This document shows positions 17,255-26,572 of a stretch of DNA of 64,000 nt, one piece after another. Below the pieces are notes generated by a model. The model saw nothing but the letters and a program-made list of their open reading frames with translations. It was not told the DNA's origin and ran no database searches. The position numbers and the translations under genes are program-made. The DNA is from Arthrobacter yangruifuii (lineage in GTDB: Bacteria; Actinomycetota; Actinomycetes; Actinomycetales; Micrococcaceae): positions 558,001 to 622,000 of the forward strand of contig NZ_VTFX01000005.1 in assembly GCF_009192775.1 (NCBI RefSeq), in the 5' to 3' direction. Numbering within the stretch: position 1 is the stretch's first letter; each line of letters opens with the position of its first letter.

Positions 17255-17290
17255 TTCCAGCAGCTGCGTGCCTACGCAGCTGCTGGAACT
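17253..17290. terminator. Convergent terminator hairpin
   Basis: Perfect 17-bp arms (17253-17269 and 17274-17290) with a four-base loop, starting inside the stop codon region of the GGDEF-EAL gene and lying 31 bases from the end of the leftward phosphomutase gene. Confidence 0.8.
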
Positions 17291-17320
17291 ATGCCCGGCT
17301 CCCGCCTTGGCCGGAGCCGG

Positions 17321-19084
17321 TTACAGTCCCAGAGCCGTGCGCACATCCGCCAGTACGGCGTCCAGCGTGGCGCGGGCGTTGGCACGCGCCGCCGGCAGGT
17401 CCGCCGCCGAGCCCACGGGCTCAATCACTTCGAGGTAGCACTTGAGCTTCGGCTCGGTACCGCTGGGACGGATGATGACCCGGGTGTTGTCCTCGGTGAT
17501 GTACCGCAGCCCGTCCGTGGGCGGCAGTCCGCCGGCACCTTCGGACAGGTCGACGGCGGTTGCCACCGGCGAACCGGCGAAGGACGTCGGCGGGAACTCG
17601 CGCAGCCGCTGCATCATCTCGGTGCGCAGCCCCAGGTTCTGGACCCGCACGGAGAGCTGGTCGCTCTGGTGCAGCCCGTGCTGCAGGGCGAGCTCGTCGA
17701 GTTCGTCGAAGAGCGTGCGTCCGGCCGCCTTCAGGGACGCCGCCAGTTCGGCAATCAGCACACCGGCGGAGATGCCGTCCTTGTCCCGGACGAGGCCGGG
17801 GGCCACGCAGTAGCCAAGGGCTTCCTCGTACCCGTAGGTCAGCTTGGGCACGCGGGAGATCCACTTGAAGCCGGTCAGGGTTTCCTGGTGCTCGAATCCT
17901 GCGGCCTCGGCAATGCGGGCCAGCAGCCGGGAGGACACAATCGAGTTGGCGAAGACGACGCCGTTACGTGTCTTTTCGCCCCGCACCTTCCACCGGCCGG
18001 CGGCGATCCGCCGGGCGATGTGCCGGCCCAGCAGGGCACCGACTTCGTCGCCGCGCAGCATGCGCCACTCGCCGGTGGCGGGATCTTTGGCGGCTACGGC
18101 GGCGCGGTCCGCGTCCGGGTCATTGGCCAGGACCAGGTCCGCGTTGCGCTCGACGGCAAGCTTCAGCGCCAGGTCCAGTGCCCCAGGCTCCTCCGGGTTG
18201 GGGAAGGCAACGGTGGGGAAGTCCGGGTCCGGCAGGGCCTGCTCCGGAACCAGGGTCACCGAGGTGAAGCCCGCTCCGCGAAGCACGGAGGACATGGTTT
18301 CCCCGCCGACACCGTGCATGGGGGTCAGGACAATGTCCAGGTCCCTTTCCGGGTAGCCTTCGGCATGCATCAGCCGGTCGACGGCGCCGATGTAATCCGC
18401 GATCAGCGACTCGGAGACCTCGGTGTAGCCGTCCGGTGCCAGGTCAATGGAGCTCAGCGGCACGCTGTAGTCGATCCGGGCTGCGATCTCGGCGTCGTAC
18501 GGCGTGACAATCTGCGCCCCGCGGCCCGGGCCCTTGACCGTCCGGCCGCCCAGGTACACCTTGTAGCCGTTGTCCGCGGCCGGGTTGTGGCTGGCCGTGA
18601 CCATGACGCCGGCGTCCGTGTCCAGTGCGCGGACCGCGTAGGCAAGCAGCGGCGTCGGCAGCGTGCACGGCAGCAGGAACGTTTCGATGCCCGCAGCGCC
18701 GAACACGGCAGCTGTCTCCAAAGCGAAGTCCCGGGACTTGTACCGGGCGTCATATCCGATGACGGCGCTGGGGGTCCAGTTCTCGCCGGCAGTGTCCTGG
18801 AGGAAGGACGCGATGCCGGCGGCGGTGCGGCGCACCACCACGCGGTTCATCCGGTTGGGCCCGGCGCCCAGCTCCGCACGCAGCCCCGCAGTTCCGAACT
18901 CCAGCGTGCCGGCAAACCGGTCCGCCAGTTCCGCGGACGCTGCAGCGGCTGCATCGTCCGTGCCGTCTGCGATGGTGCGCAGCAGGGTGCGGAGCTGACG
19001 CACCGTGTCCGGATCCGGATCGCTGTCCGCCCATTTCTGCGCGGCGGCGGTGAGTTCTTCGAGTTCGGCGGGAATCAGAGTCAT
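17321..19084 (-). CDS. Phospho-sugar mutase (phosphoglucomutase/phosphomannomutase family)
   Basis: 587 residues, the usual size of the long actinobacterial PgmB-type enzymes. The catalytic phosphoserine loop is V-T-A-S-H-N-P (near 150), the Mg2+ loop D-P-D-A-D-R (near 320), and the sugar loop G-Y-E-E-A-L-G near 415. The phosphate-binding loop I-R-P-S-G-T-E-P-K is near 540. It shifts phosphate between C1 and C6 of glucose/mannose, or C1 and C5 of (deoxy)ribose. The neighbouring nucleoside phosphorylase 49 bases upstream on the same strand favours a role as phosphopentomutase. ATG start. Confidence 0.9.
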   Translation of the reverse strand: MTLIPAELEELTAAAQKWADSDPDPDTVRQLRTLLRTIADGTDDAAAAASAELADRFAGTLEFGTAGLRAELGAGPNRMNRVVVRRTAAGIASFLQDTAGENWTPSAVIGYDARYKSRDFALETAAVFGAAGIETFLLPCTLPTPLLAYAVRALDTDAGVMVTASHNPAADNGYKVYLGGRTVKGPGRGAQIVTPYDAEIAARIDYSVPLSSIDLAPDGYTEVSESLIADYIGAVDRLMHAEGYPERDLDIVLTPMHGVGGETMSSVLRGAGFTSVTLVPEQALPDPDFPTVAFPNPEEPGALDLALKLAVERNADLVLANDPDADRAAVAAKDPATGEWRMLRGDEVGALLGRHIARRIAAGRWKVRGEKTRNGVVFANSIVSSRLLARIAEAAGFEHQETLTGFKWISRVPKLTYGYEEALGYCVAPGLVRDKDGISAGVLIAELAASLKAAGRTLFDELDELALQHGLHQSDQLSVRVQNLGLRTEMMQRLREFPPTSFAGSPVATAVDLSEGAGGLPPTDGLRYITEDNTRVIIRPSGTEPKLKCYLEVIEPVGSAADLPAARANARATLDAVLADVRTALGL

Positions 19085-19133
19085 TGTGGGTACCTACTGT
19101 TGCTGGTGCGGATAGCTGTGCGGCGGGAAGCTG

Positions 19134-19934
19134 CTAGATCCGGTTGATGATCTCGGCGAGCAGCTTGGAAATGCGGGGTCCGGCGGCCTGTCCGGCTTCC
19201 AGGACCTCGCCGTGGCTCAGCGCCACCGGGCTGATGCCGGCAGCAAGGTTGGTCACCAGGGAGATGCCGAAGACCTCCATGCCGGCGTGCCGTGCGGCAA
19301 TGGCTTCGAGCGCGGTGGACATGCCCACCAGATCGGCGCCGATGGCCTTGGCGTAGCGGACTTCGGCCGGGGTTTCGTAGTGCGGGCCGGTGAACTGGGC
19401 GTAGACGCCTTCATCCAGGGTGGGGTCCACGCTGCGGGCCACGTCCCGCAGCCGCGAGGAGTACAGGTCCGTCAGATCCACGAAGGTGGCACCTTCGAGC
19501 GGGGAAGAGGCGGTGAGGTTGATGTGGTCGCTGATGAGCACCGGGGTGCCCGGCGTCCAGTCGGGGTTCAGCCCGCCGCAGCCGTTGGTGAGGACCATGA
19601 CCTTGGCGCCGGCGGCCGCCGCAGTGCGGACGCCGTGGACGACGGCGCGGACGCCCTTGCCCTCGTAGTAGTGGGTGCGTGCGCCCAGGACGAGGGCGCG
19701 CTTGCCGTCGGTGGTGAGCACCGAGCGGATGGTTCCCACGTGCCCCTGCACGGCCGGTGCGGAGAAGCCCGGGATGTCGGAGGCGGAAAGCGTTGCGGTG
19801 GTTTCGCCGATTAGTTCGGCGGCTTCTCCCCAGCCGCTACCGAGGACCAGGGCAATGTCGTGGGAGGGCACGCCGGTGTGCTCTGCGATATAGTCGGCGG
19901 CCTGCTGGGCAAGTTCAAATGGGTCGTTAGTCAC
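19134..19934 (-). CDS. Purine-nucleoside phosphorylase
   Basis: 266 residues. Typical trimeric PNP motifs are L-V-L-G-S-G-W-G near 30, the R-T-H-Y-Y-E-G strand near 87, T-N-G-C-G-G-L near 116, G-P-H-Y-E-T-P-A-E near 188 and the purine-binding V-T-N-L-A-A-G near 230. It splits purine (deoxy)nucleosides with phosphate into base and (deoxy)ribose 1-phosphate. GTG start, with the opposite-strand quinone dehydrogenase starting 90 bases away. Forms a salvage unit with the mutase just downstream and deoC nearby. Confidence 0.93.
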   Translation of the reverse strand: MTNDPFELAQQAADYIAEHTGVPSHDIALVLGSGWGEAAELIGETTATLSASDIPGFSAPAVQGHVGTIRSVLTTDGKRALVLGARTHYYEGKGVRAVVHGVRTAAAAGAKVMVLTNGCGGLNPDWTPGTPVLISDHINLTASSPLEGATFVDLTDLYSSRLRDVARSVDPTLDEGVYAQFTGPHYETPAEVRYAKAIGADLVGMSTALEAIAARHAGMEVFGISLVTNLAAGISPVALSHGEVLEAGQAAGPRISKLLAEIINRI

Positions 19935-20024
19935 TAAACAAATCTACAGCCTGCCGGGAGCGCCGCCGTCCGCCCGGGGCACACCGTTTTGAGCGCCTCA
20001 CGGGATGAGACAGAATAGAGCCTT

Positions 20025-21431
20025 GTGACCACCCAACTAGATTTCACTGCCCGAAAACTTGCAATTCTCGGAGGGGGCCCCGGCGGCTATGAAGCTGCCC
20101 TCGTGGCCGCATCCCTTGGAGCCGACGTAACCATCGTGGAACGGCAAGGGCTGGGCGGCTCCGCCGTGCTCACCGACGTCGTCCCCTCCAAGACCCTCAT
20201 CGCCACCTCCGATGTGATGACCCGGATGAACGCGGCCCGCAACCTCGGTGTGGAATTCGGCGACGTCTCATCACCGGTCTTCGCGGACCTGAAGGTGGTC
20301 AACCACCGGCTGCTGGCACTGGCCAAGGAGCAGTCCAATGACATCCGCAGCACCCTGGAACGGGTGGGCGTGAAGGTGAAGATCGGCGAGGGCCGGCTGC
20401 TGGACAACTCCACCATCGAGGTCACCGCGGCGGACGGAACGGTGGAAACGGTCAAGGCCGAGGCGCTGCTGATTGCCACCGGCGCCAACCCCCGCGAGCT
20501 GGATACGTCTGTACCTGACGGGGAGCGGATTTTCACCTGGAAGCAGATCTACAACCTCACCGAGGTTCCCGAGCACCTGATTGTCATCGGTTCCGGCGTC
20601 ACCGGCGCCGAATTCGCCTCCGCCTACAACGGCCTGGGCACCAAGGTCACGCTGATCTCCAGCCGCGACCGGGTGCTGCCGGGCGAGGATGCGGACGCCG
20701 CCGTCGTTCTGGAGGACGTTTTCCAGGCCCGCGGCATGACCGTGCTCAGCAGGTCCCGCGCCGACTCCGTGAAGAACACCGGCGACGGCGTACGCGTGAC
20801 CCTGTCGGACGGCCGCACCATCGAGGGCAGCCACTGCCTCGTGGCCGTGGGCGCCATTCCCAACACCGCCGGCATCGGTCTGGAAGAGGCAGGCATCCAG
20901 CTGGATGACCGCGGCCAGATCCGGGTCGACGGCGTCTCCCGCACCACCGCGGACAATGTCTACGCCGCGGGCGACTGCACCGGCGTCTTCAATCTGGCCT
21001 CCGTGGCGGCCATGCAGGGCCGCATTGCGGTGGCCCACCTGATGGGCGACGGCGTGAAGCCGCTGAAGCTCAAGACCGTGGCTTCCAACATCTTCACCTC
21101 CCCGGAAATCGCCTCCGTGGGCGTGTCCGAGGCGGACGTGGCCGAGGGCCGCTATCAGGGCGACGTCATCAAGCTGTCCCTGCACACCAATGCCCGGGCC
21201 AAGATGATGGACGTCAAGGAGGGCTTTGTGAAGATCATTGCCCGCAAGGGCTCCGGCACGGTCATCGGCGGGGTAGTGGTGGGCCCGCGTGCCTCGGAAC
21301 TGATCTTCCCCATCGCCATCGCCGTCACCCAGAAGCTGCACGTGGATGACCTGGCGAATACCTTCGCCGTGTACCCGTCGCTCAGCGGATCCATTTCGGA
21401 AGCCGCGCGGCGGCTGCACGTCCACATGTAG
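20025..21431 (+). CDS. NAD(P)H-quinone dehydrogenase, LpdA-type flavoprotein
   Basis: 468 residues. Resembles dihydrolipoamide dehydrogenase: FAD loop G-G-G-P-G-G-Y-E near 17, NAD loop G-S-G-V-T-G-A-E near 195, and Y-A-A-G-D-C-T-G near 315. The redox Cys pair is absent: the usual G-G-T-C-x4-C is G-G-S-A-V-L-T-D-V-V. In mycobacterial LpdA this change goes with quinone reduction instead of disulfide chemistry. The C-terminal H-V-H-M replaces the His-Pro-Thr catalytic dyad. GTG start seven bases after a GAGCC stretch. Monocistronic, followed by an intrinsic terminator. Confidence 0.9.
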   Translation: MTTQLDFTARKLAILGGGPGGYEAALVAASLGADVTIVERQGLGGSAVLTDVVPSKTLIATSDVMTRMNAARNLGVEFGDVSSPVFADLKVVNHRLLALAKEQSNDIRSTLERVGVKVKIGEGRLLDNSTIEVTAADGTVETVKAEALLIATGANPRELDTSVPDGERIFTWKQIYNLTEVPEHLIVIGSGVTGAEFASAYNGLGTKVTLISSRDRVLPGEDADAAVVLEDVFQARGMTVLSRSRADSVKNTGDGVRVTLSDGRTIEGSHCLVAVGAIPNTAGIGLEEAGIQLDDRGQIRVDGVSRTTADNVYAAGDCTGVFNLASVAAMQGRIAVAHLMGDGVKPLKLKTVASNIFTSPEIASVGVSEADVAEGRYQGDVIKLSLHTNARAKMMDVKEGFVKIIARKGSGTVIGGVVVGPRASELIFPIAIAVTQKLHVDDLANTFAVYPSLSGSISEAARRLHVHM

Positions 21432-21448
21432 ATTTTTACGCTTTACAG

Positions 21449-21494
21449 AACCGCGTCCGCGGCGGATTATTCCGTCCGCGGGCGCGGTTTTTTA
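21449..21494 (+). terminator. Rho-independent terminator of the quinone dehydrogenase gene
   Basis: A 14-bp stem (21449-21462 with 21476-21489, one G.U pair) is followed by a run of T (21488-21493). Confidence 0.9.
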
Positions 21495-21522
21495 ATGCCC
21501 GGGGGAGCTCCGGCTGAAATAT

Positions 21523-21541
21523 GTGTCCACTATATGGACAC
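21523..21541. promoter_or_regulatory. Inverted-repeat operator candidate for the MHS transporter
   Basis: GTGTCCA and TGGACAC separated by CTATA, a perfect 7-bp dyad 33 bases before the first ATG of the transporter gene and overlapping a TATATG -10-like hexamer. It looks like a repressor site; the regulator is not encoded next to it. Confidence 0.6.
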
Positions 21542-21574
21542 CAATCTCAGATGGCGGACGCTTGCTCCTAGGAT

Positions 21575-23029
21575 ATGGATACTTCACTTCCCCTTGCGAA
21601 AGACCGTGACATGTCTACTACGAATCCCTACGCGGCACCGGCGCCGGCCAAGGCCAATTCCAAAAGCCGGGTGATTGTCGCCAGCCTTATCGGCACCTCA
21701 ATCGAGTTCTACGACTTTTACGTCTATGCCACCGCCGCCGTCCTGGTCTTTCCCCGGCTTTTCTTCCCGAATGCCGAGGGCGCCACGGCCCTGCTGAGTT
21801 CCTTCGCCGTCTTCGGCGTCGCCTTTATTGCCCGTCCGCTCGGTTCGATCATCTTCGGCCACTTCGGGGACAAGGTGGGCCGCAAGGGGACTCTGGTGGC
21901 TTCGCTGCTGACCATGGGCATCGCGACCTTCCTGATCGGCTGCCTGCCCACCGCGGAGCTGGACGGCTGGACCTTCTGGGCGCCGGCGCTGCTGGTGGTG
22001 ATGCGCTTTGCGCAGGGCCTGGCACTCGGCGGCGAGTGGAGCGGTGCAGCCCTGCTGGCCACGGAAAACGCCCCGGCCAACAAGCGTGCCGTCTGGGGAA
22101 CGTTCCCGCAGCTGGGTGCGCCCATCGGGTTCATCCTGGCCAACGGCCTGTTCCTGCTGCTGAGCATGCAGCTGACCGACGAGCAGTTCATGTCCTGGGG
22201 CTGGCGGGTGCCGTTCCTGGCCAGCGCCGTCATGGTGATCGTCGGACTCTACGTCCGGCTGAAGCTGGTGGAGACCCCGGCCTTCCAGAAGGTCCTCGAC
22301 TCCGGCGAAGTCCGCAAGCTGCCGCTGGGCCAGGCCTTCCGGTTCAGCTGGCGCCAGATGATTGCCGGCACGTTCATCATGCTGGCCACGTACGTGCTGT
22401 TCTACCTGATGACCACCTTCACCCTGTCCTACGGCACCGCCGCCAAGACGGAGGAAGCAGCCCGTGCCGCAGCGGAGAAGACGGGCAAGGCCTTTGATCC
22501 CGAGACGTTCGCCGCGGGCCTGGGCTACGCCCGCAACGACTTCCTGGTCATGCTGATCATCGGTGTGGTGTTCTTCGGCATCTTCACCATGGTTTCCGGA
22601 CCGTTGGCGGAGAAGTTCGGACGGCGCAAGACGCTGCTGACGGTGACTGCCGGGATCTTCGTCTTCGGCTTCACCTTCGCTCCGCTGTTCGACGGCGGCA
22701 CCGCCGGCGTCATGACCGTGCTGATCATCGGCTTCACCCTGATGGGCCTGACCTTCGGGCCGATGGGTGCCATGCTGCCGGAGCTGTTCCCGACGAATGT
22801 GCGGTACACCGGTTCGGCCATCGCATACAACTTCTCCTCGATCCTGGGCGCTGCGGTGGCGCCGTTCATCGCCGTCGCCCTGTGGCAGGCCGCGGACGGC
22901 AGCCCCTGGCTGGTGGGCGTGTACCTCAGCTCCATGGCGGTGCTGACGCTGATCGCGCTGTTCGTCACCAAGGAAACCCGCGACGTCGACTATGAGAACA
23001 ACGCCAGCGACGGCGTGAAGGTGGGCTGA
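21575..23029 (+). CDS. MHS-family major facilitator transporter (ProP/ShiA type)
   Basis: 484 residues (472 if translation begins at ATG 21611; neither start has a strong ribosome site). Twelve membrane helices. Family marks are S-I-E-F-Y-D-F-Y-V-Y in helix 1, G-D-K-V-G-R-K-G in the first cytoplasmic loop, and Q-G-L-A-L-G-G-E-W-S-G-A near 150, as in the metabolite:H+ symporters ProP, KgtP and ShiA. Substrate is likely a small organic acid or betaine/proline but cannot be told from sequence. Single gene with a dyad operator upstream and a hairpin downstream. Confidence 0.9.
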   Translation: MDTSLPLAKDRDMSTTNPYAAPAPAKANSKSRVIVASLIGTSIEFYDFYVYATAAVLVFPRLFFPNAEGATALLSSFAVFGVAFIARPLGSIIFGHFGDKVGRKGTLVASLLTMGIATFLIGCLPTAELDGWTFWAPALLVVMRFAQGLALGGEWSGAALLATENAPANKRAVWGTFPQLGAPIGFILANGLFLLLSMQLTDEQFMSWGWRVPFLASAVMVIVGLYVRLKLVETPAFQKVLDSGEVRKLPLGQAFRFSWRQMIAGTFIMLATYVLFYLMTTFTLSYGTAAKTEEAARAAAEKTGKAFDPETFAAGLGYARNDFLVMLIIGVVFFGIFTMVSGPLAEKFGRRKTLLTVTAGIFVFGFTFAPLFDGGTAGVMTVLIIGFTLMGLTFGPMGAMLPELFPTNVRYTGSAIAYNFSSILGAAVAPFIAVALWQAADGSPWLVGVYLSSMAVLTLIALFVTKETRDVDYENNASDGVKVG

Positions 23030-23060
23030 CCAGCCCCGGCCTGACCGGCTGCGACGGCAA

Positions 23061-23090
23061 AGGCCCGGTTCCCTGAGGGGAACCGGGCCT
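23061..23090. terminator. Convergent terminator after the MHS transporter
   Basis: 13-bp perfect arms (23061-23073 and 23078-23090) with a TGAG loop, followed by GCTGCGTTTT. It lies between the transporter and the convergent biotin carboxylase gene. Confidence 0.75.
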
Positions 23091-23190
23091 GCTGCGTTTT
23101 CGGGGCTTCTACTGACTACCGGGAAATGGCCCCTTGATCTGTTGACGAGGCCGGTATCCGCCCCGGCGTCCCGCCGCCAGCGGCTCCGGT

Positions 23191-24996
23191 TTAGTCCAGG
23201 ATCGAGGCGATGACGGCGCCGGCGGATACTGTCGCGCCGGGGACGGCGCCCAGGCCGGAGATGGTGCCGGACTTGTGCGCCGTCAGCGGCTGCTCCATCT
23301 TCATGGCTTCCAGCACCACCACCAGATCACCTTCGCGGACCACTGCTCCGTCCTCGACGGCCACCTTGACGATGGTTCCCTGCATGGGGGAGGTGAGGTC
23401 ATCGCCCGCGGCTGCAGCGGACGCGCCGCCGCGGGACCGCTTGCGTGCCTTGCCGTTGCTGCGGGCACCGTTGGCGCCCTGAGCGCCGGAGCCGCCGCCC
23501 AGGCCGGCCGGGAGCACCACTTCAAGGCGCTTGCCGCCTACTTCAACGGTGACGCGGCGGCGCTCGTCGTCGTCCCCCGTGCCCGCCTCGCCGGTCCAGG
23601 CCGGAATGGTGTTCACGAAGTCCGTTTCGATCCAGCGCGTATGGACGCCGAACGCTTCTTCGTTGGTGAAGGCCGGGTCCGCTGTGACGGCGCGGTGGAA
23701 AGGCAGCACCGTCGGCATGCCGACGACGTCGATCTCGGCCAGGGCACGCCGTGCCCGCTGCAGCGCCTCGCGGCGGGTGGCGCCGGTGACAATGAGCTTG
23801 GCGAGCATGGAATCGAAGTTGCCGCCCACGGTTTCGCCCGCTTCAATGCCGGAGTCCACCCGGACGCCGGGGCCGGTGGGCAGCTTGAATTCCGAGACGG
23901 TGCCGGGGGCGGGCATGAAGTTGCGGCCCGGATCCTCACCGTTGATCCGGAATTCGAAGGAGTGGCCGCGGACTTCCGGATCGTTGTAACCCAGGGCTTC
24001 GCCGCGGGCGATGCGGAACTGTTCGCGGACCAGATCCAGCCCGGAGACCTCCTCGGAGACCGGGTGCTCCACCTGGAGGCGTGTATTGACCTCGAGGAAG
24101 GAAATGGTGCCGTCGGTTCCCACCAGGAATTCGCAGGTTCCGGCGCCCTGGTAACCGGCTTCCTTCAGGATGGCCTTCGACGCCGCGTACAGGCGGGAGT
24201 TCTGCTCTTCGGAGAGGAAGGGTGCGGGGGCCTCCTCCACCAGCTTCTGGTTCCGGCGCTGCAGGGAGCAGTCTCGGGTGGAAACGACGACGACGTTGCC
24301 GTAGGCGTCCGCCAGGCACTGGGTTTCCACGTGGCGGGGTGCATCCAGGAAGCGCTCGATGAAGCACTCGCCGCGGCCGAAGGCTGCCGTTGCCTCCCGG
24401 ACGGCGGACTCGAACATCTCGGGGATTTCCTCGCGGGTGCGGGCAACCTTGATGCCGCGGCCGCCGCCGCCGAAGGCTGCCTTGATGGCCAGCGGCAGCC
24501 CGTGCCGGTCTGCGAAGTCCAGGACGTCCTGCGCGGATTCCACCGGATCGGGGGTACCGGGAACCAACGGGGCGCCGACCTTGGCGGCAATGTGCCGGGC
24601 CTGGACCTTGTCCCCGAGCGAGGAAATGGCGCTGGGGGAGGGGCCGATCCAGGTCAGGCCGGCGTCGATGACGCACTGGGCAAACTCGGCGTTCTCGGAG
24701 AGGAAGCCGTACCCGGGGTGGATGGCATCCGCGCCCGAGCGGGCGGCGGCGTCGAGGATCTTGCCCATGTCCAGATAGGACTCGGCGGCGGTGCTGCCAC
24801 CCAGGGCATAGGCCTCGTCGGCGAGGCGGACGTGCAGGGCGTCGCGGTCCGGCTCGGCGTAGACCGCCACGGCGGTAATTCCTTCATCGCGGGCGGCGCG
24901 GATGACGCGGACTGCGATCTCGCCGCGGTTGGCAATGAGGATCTTGCTAAGTGCCTTGGCGGGGGTCGCCGCAGGCGCGGGGGTGTTCTGGCTCAT
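23191..24996 (-). CDS. Acetyl/propionyl-CoA carboxylase alpha chain (biotin carboxylase + BCCP)
   Basis: 601 residues in the actinobacterial AccA3-like layout. The biotin carboxylase part (about 15-460) has A-N-R-G-E-I-A-V-R, the Gly-rich ATP loop [16 protein letters not shown] and [13 protein letters not shown] Gly/Ser/Lys linker (about 500-530) leads to the biotinyl domain with E-A-M-K-M-E-Q near 568, whose Lys takes biotin. It carboxylates biotin with ATP and bicarbonate and passes CO2 to the beta subunit encoded at 31-32.6 kb; BirA at 33.7 kb adds the biotin. ATG start with AAGGAG about 11 bases upstream. Confidence 0.95.
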   Translation of the reverse strand: MSQNTPAPAATPAKALSKILIANRGEIAVRVIRAARDEGITAVAVYAEPDRDALHVRLADEAYALGGSTAAESYLDMGKILDAAARSGADAIHPGYGFLSENAEFAQCVIDAGLTWIGPSPSAISSLGDKVQARHIAAKVGAPLVPGTPDPVESAQDVLDFADRHGLPLAIKAAFGGGGRGIKVARTREEIPEMFESAVREATAAFGRGECFIERFLDAPRHVETQCLADAYGNVVVVSTRDCSLQRRNQKLVEEAPAPFLSEEQNSRLYAASKAILKEAGYQGAGTCEFLVGTDGTISFLEVNTRLQVEHPVSEEVSGLDLVREQFRIARGEALGYNDPEVRGHSFEFRINGEDPGRNFMPAPGTVSEFKLPTGPGVRVDSGIEAGETVGGNFDSMLAKLIVTGATRREALQRARRALAEIDVVGMPTVLPFHRAVTADPAFTNEEAFGVHTRWIETDFVNTIPAWTGEAGTGDDDERRRVTVEVGGKRLEVVLPAGLGGGSGAQGANGARSNGKARKRSRGGASAAAAGDDLTSPMQGTIVKVAVEDGAVVREGDLVVVLEAMKMEQPLTAHKSGTISGLGAVPGATVSAGAVIASILD

Positions 24997-25286
24997 TGGT
25001 GCACTGGCTCCTTTTGATCTGTTCGGAGCCTAGCGTGGTTTTGTGGTCTCGAGCCATAATACGTGCTGTTTCTGCGTGGGAGAGCGCCGTTCGTTGTGGG
25101 GATTCTACAAAGCGGCCGGTGTCCGCGGGACTCGGGCGTTTGTCTGGCGTGTGTTCTTCCGGGGTCTCTCGGGTCGGGTGTCGGAGGCCGGAACTGTTCC
25201 TCCCCAAGCCGCACATGGGCAGGAGCAGCCCGCAGCCGGGGCAGCCGCGCCGGACCCGCACGCAGACCTCAGCATGTAATAGCCGC

Positions 25287-26237
25287 ATGAGATCTCCCAG
25301 TCCGCTGCCCTCATCCCTTCAAGGGGTGCCGTTTACCCTGCAGGCCGCTGAATCCTGCGGGCTGGGCCGGGGCAGGCTGCGTGCTTCCGACCTTCGAATC
25401 CCCAGTCGATCCATCCGGGTGCCCGGCAGCGGGCCGTTCCGGCTGGCAGAGCGCTGCCGGCCTTACGTGGAACTGATGCCGGACGCCGTCATAAGCCACT
25501 CCACGGCTGCACGCCTGCACGGGCTAGTGCTGCCGCGGCGGCTGTTTGAGGAACGCGTGCTGCACCTGAGCAGACGTCCCGGACAGGGGGTGCCTAGGCG
25601 CCGGAATGTTGCGGGGCACCGTCTGGATCTGGAGGAGCAGGAGAAGACCTGGGTTCAGGGGATACCAGTGACCGCGCTCGCCCGAACCTGGCTGGACTGC
25701 GCCGGAATGCTCAGCCGGGATGAACTCATAGTGATGGGGGACCAGATTGTCAGCGAACACCGCCGCAGCTTTGGCCCGCCCCGCGTGGCACTTGTGCCAT
25801 TGGTGCATCTGAGGGAGTACATCGATGCCAAGGCCCGGTCAGCCCACATTCGCAAGTGCAGGGAAGCGCTGGAGCTCGTCCGGGTGGGGGTGGATTCCCC
25901 GCCGGAAACCCTGCTCCGGCTGATGCTGCAGGATGACCCGGAGTTGCCGGAGTTCCTGCCCAATGTCGCCGTCTGCGATGCGGCGGGGCATCCGCAGGTA
26001 TGGACGGATCTCGGCTGCAGGGAATTCCGGACGTGCCTCGAGTACGAGGGAGGGCACCACCTCACGCCGGAACAGCAGGCCAGGGATCACTACCGGGATC
26101 TGAAAACGGCCGAGCTGGGGTGGGTGCAGGTCAAGATCAGCAAGATTGATGTCGCCCGGGGTCCCGGTTGCGTCAGGGCCAAAGTCCGAAGGGGCCTGGT
26201 TCTGGCCGGGTGGTCTCGGCTCCGACGCAGCCCGTAG
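25287..26237 (+). CDS. DUF559-like (restriction-endonuclease-fold) protein
   Basis: 316 residues from ATG 25287, which is the first start giving protein-like sequence; the ribosome site is poor, so the start is uncertain. The N-terminal 200 residues are helical and basic (S-T-A-A-R-L-H-G-L near 73, A-L-A-R-T-W-L-D-C-A near 128). The C-terminal domain reads T-C-L-E-Y-E-G-G-H-H near 255 and then D-H-Y-R-D-L-K-T-A-E-L-G-W. This is like the (E/D)-Y-D-G-x-H...D-x-x-R-x-x-x-L-x-x-x-G-W pattern of DUF559 and Vsr-like nucleases. Such proteins are common accessory genes in Arthrobacter; activity is unproven. A repeat-rich spacer follows. Confidence 0.65.
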   Translation: MRSPSPLPSSLQGVPFTLQAAESCGLGRGRLRASDLRIPSRSIRVPGSGPFRLAERCRPYVELMPDAVISHSTAARLHGLVLPRRLFEERVLHLSRRPGQGVPRRRNVAGHRLDLEEQEKTWVQGIPVTALARTWLDCAGMLSRDELIVMGDQIVSEHRRSFGPPRVALVPLVHLREYIDAKARSAHIRKCREALELVRVGVDSPPETLLRLMLQDDPELPEFLPNVAVCDAAGHPQVWTDLGCREFRTCLEYEGGHHLTPEQQARDHYRDLKTAELGWVQVKISKIDVARGPGCVRAKVRRGLVLAGWSRLRRSP

Positions 26238-26244
26238 GCTGGAA

Positions 26245-26348
26245 GGCCCTTTTTGGGTTGGGTGGCCGTTCCGGGCGCACCGATAGTACAGATAAGGGCC
26301 CTTTTTGGGTCGGGTGGCCGTTCCGGGCGCACCGATAGTACAGATAAG
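26245..26348. repeat. Two tandem copies of a 52-bp intergenic repeat
   Basis: Copies at 26245-26296 and 26297-26348 differ at one base (T/C). Each begins GGCCCTTTTTGGGT and ends CGATAGTACAGATAAG. They follow the DUF559-like gene and hold no open frame of interest. Confidence 0.95.
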
Positions 26349-26390
26349 GGCCCTATCCGGCGCTCAAAAGCCCCTTATCTGTACTATCGG
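26332..26390. repeat. Inverted copy of the 52-bp repeat end, forming a 19-bp hairpin
   Basis: The end of the second 52-bp copy (26332-26350) is repeated in reverse complement at 26372-26390 across a 21-base loop. The structure could act as a terminator for the flanking convergent genes or be a REP-like mobile palindrome. Confidence 0.85.
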
Positions 26391-26402
26391 CGGGGCGGAA
26401 GC

Positions 26403-26476
26403 GGGGATGAAGCAGGGATGAAGCGGGGATGAAGCGGGGAAGAAGCGGGGATGAAGCAGGGAAGCGGGGATGAAGC
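26403..26476. repeat. 11-bp tandem repeat array (GGGGATGAAGC)
   Basis: Six full units and one shortened unit of GGGGATGAAGC with single-base variants. The unit is not a multiple of three, so it is not a coding repeat. Together with the repeats at 26245-26390 it fills the 335-base gap 26238-26572, where no gene is seen. Confidence 0.9.
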
Positions 26477-26572
26477 GGGGGAAACGCGGACCCGGACCAG
26501 CCCGGAGCCGCAGGGAGGGGGGAGCCGCAGCGCAGTCCGGCCGTATCAAGGGTGAGCCCTGAATGCAGGAAG

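Noticed and set aside
24951-25286. N-terminal extension of the DUF559-like gene
   Set aside because: The 112 extra codons read Arg/Ser/Pro-rich and overlap the start region of the biotin carboxylase gene; they are probably untranslated spacer.
26245-26476. CRISPR array
   Set aside because: Repeats are directly adjacent with no unique spacers, and no cas genes are nearby.
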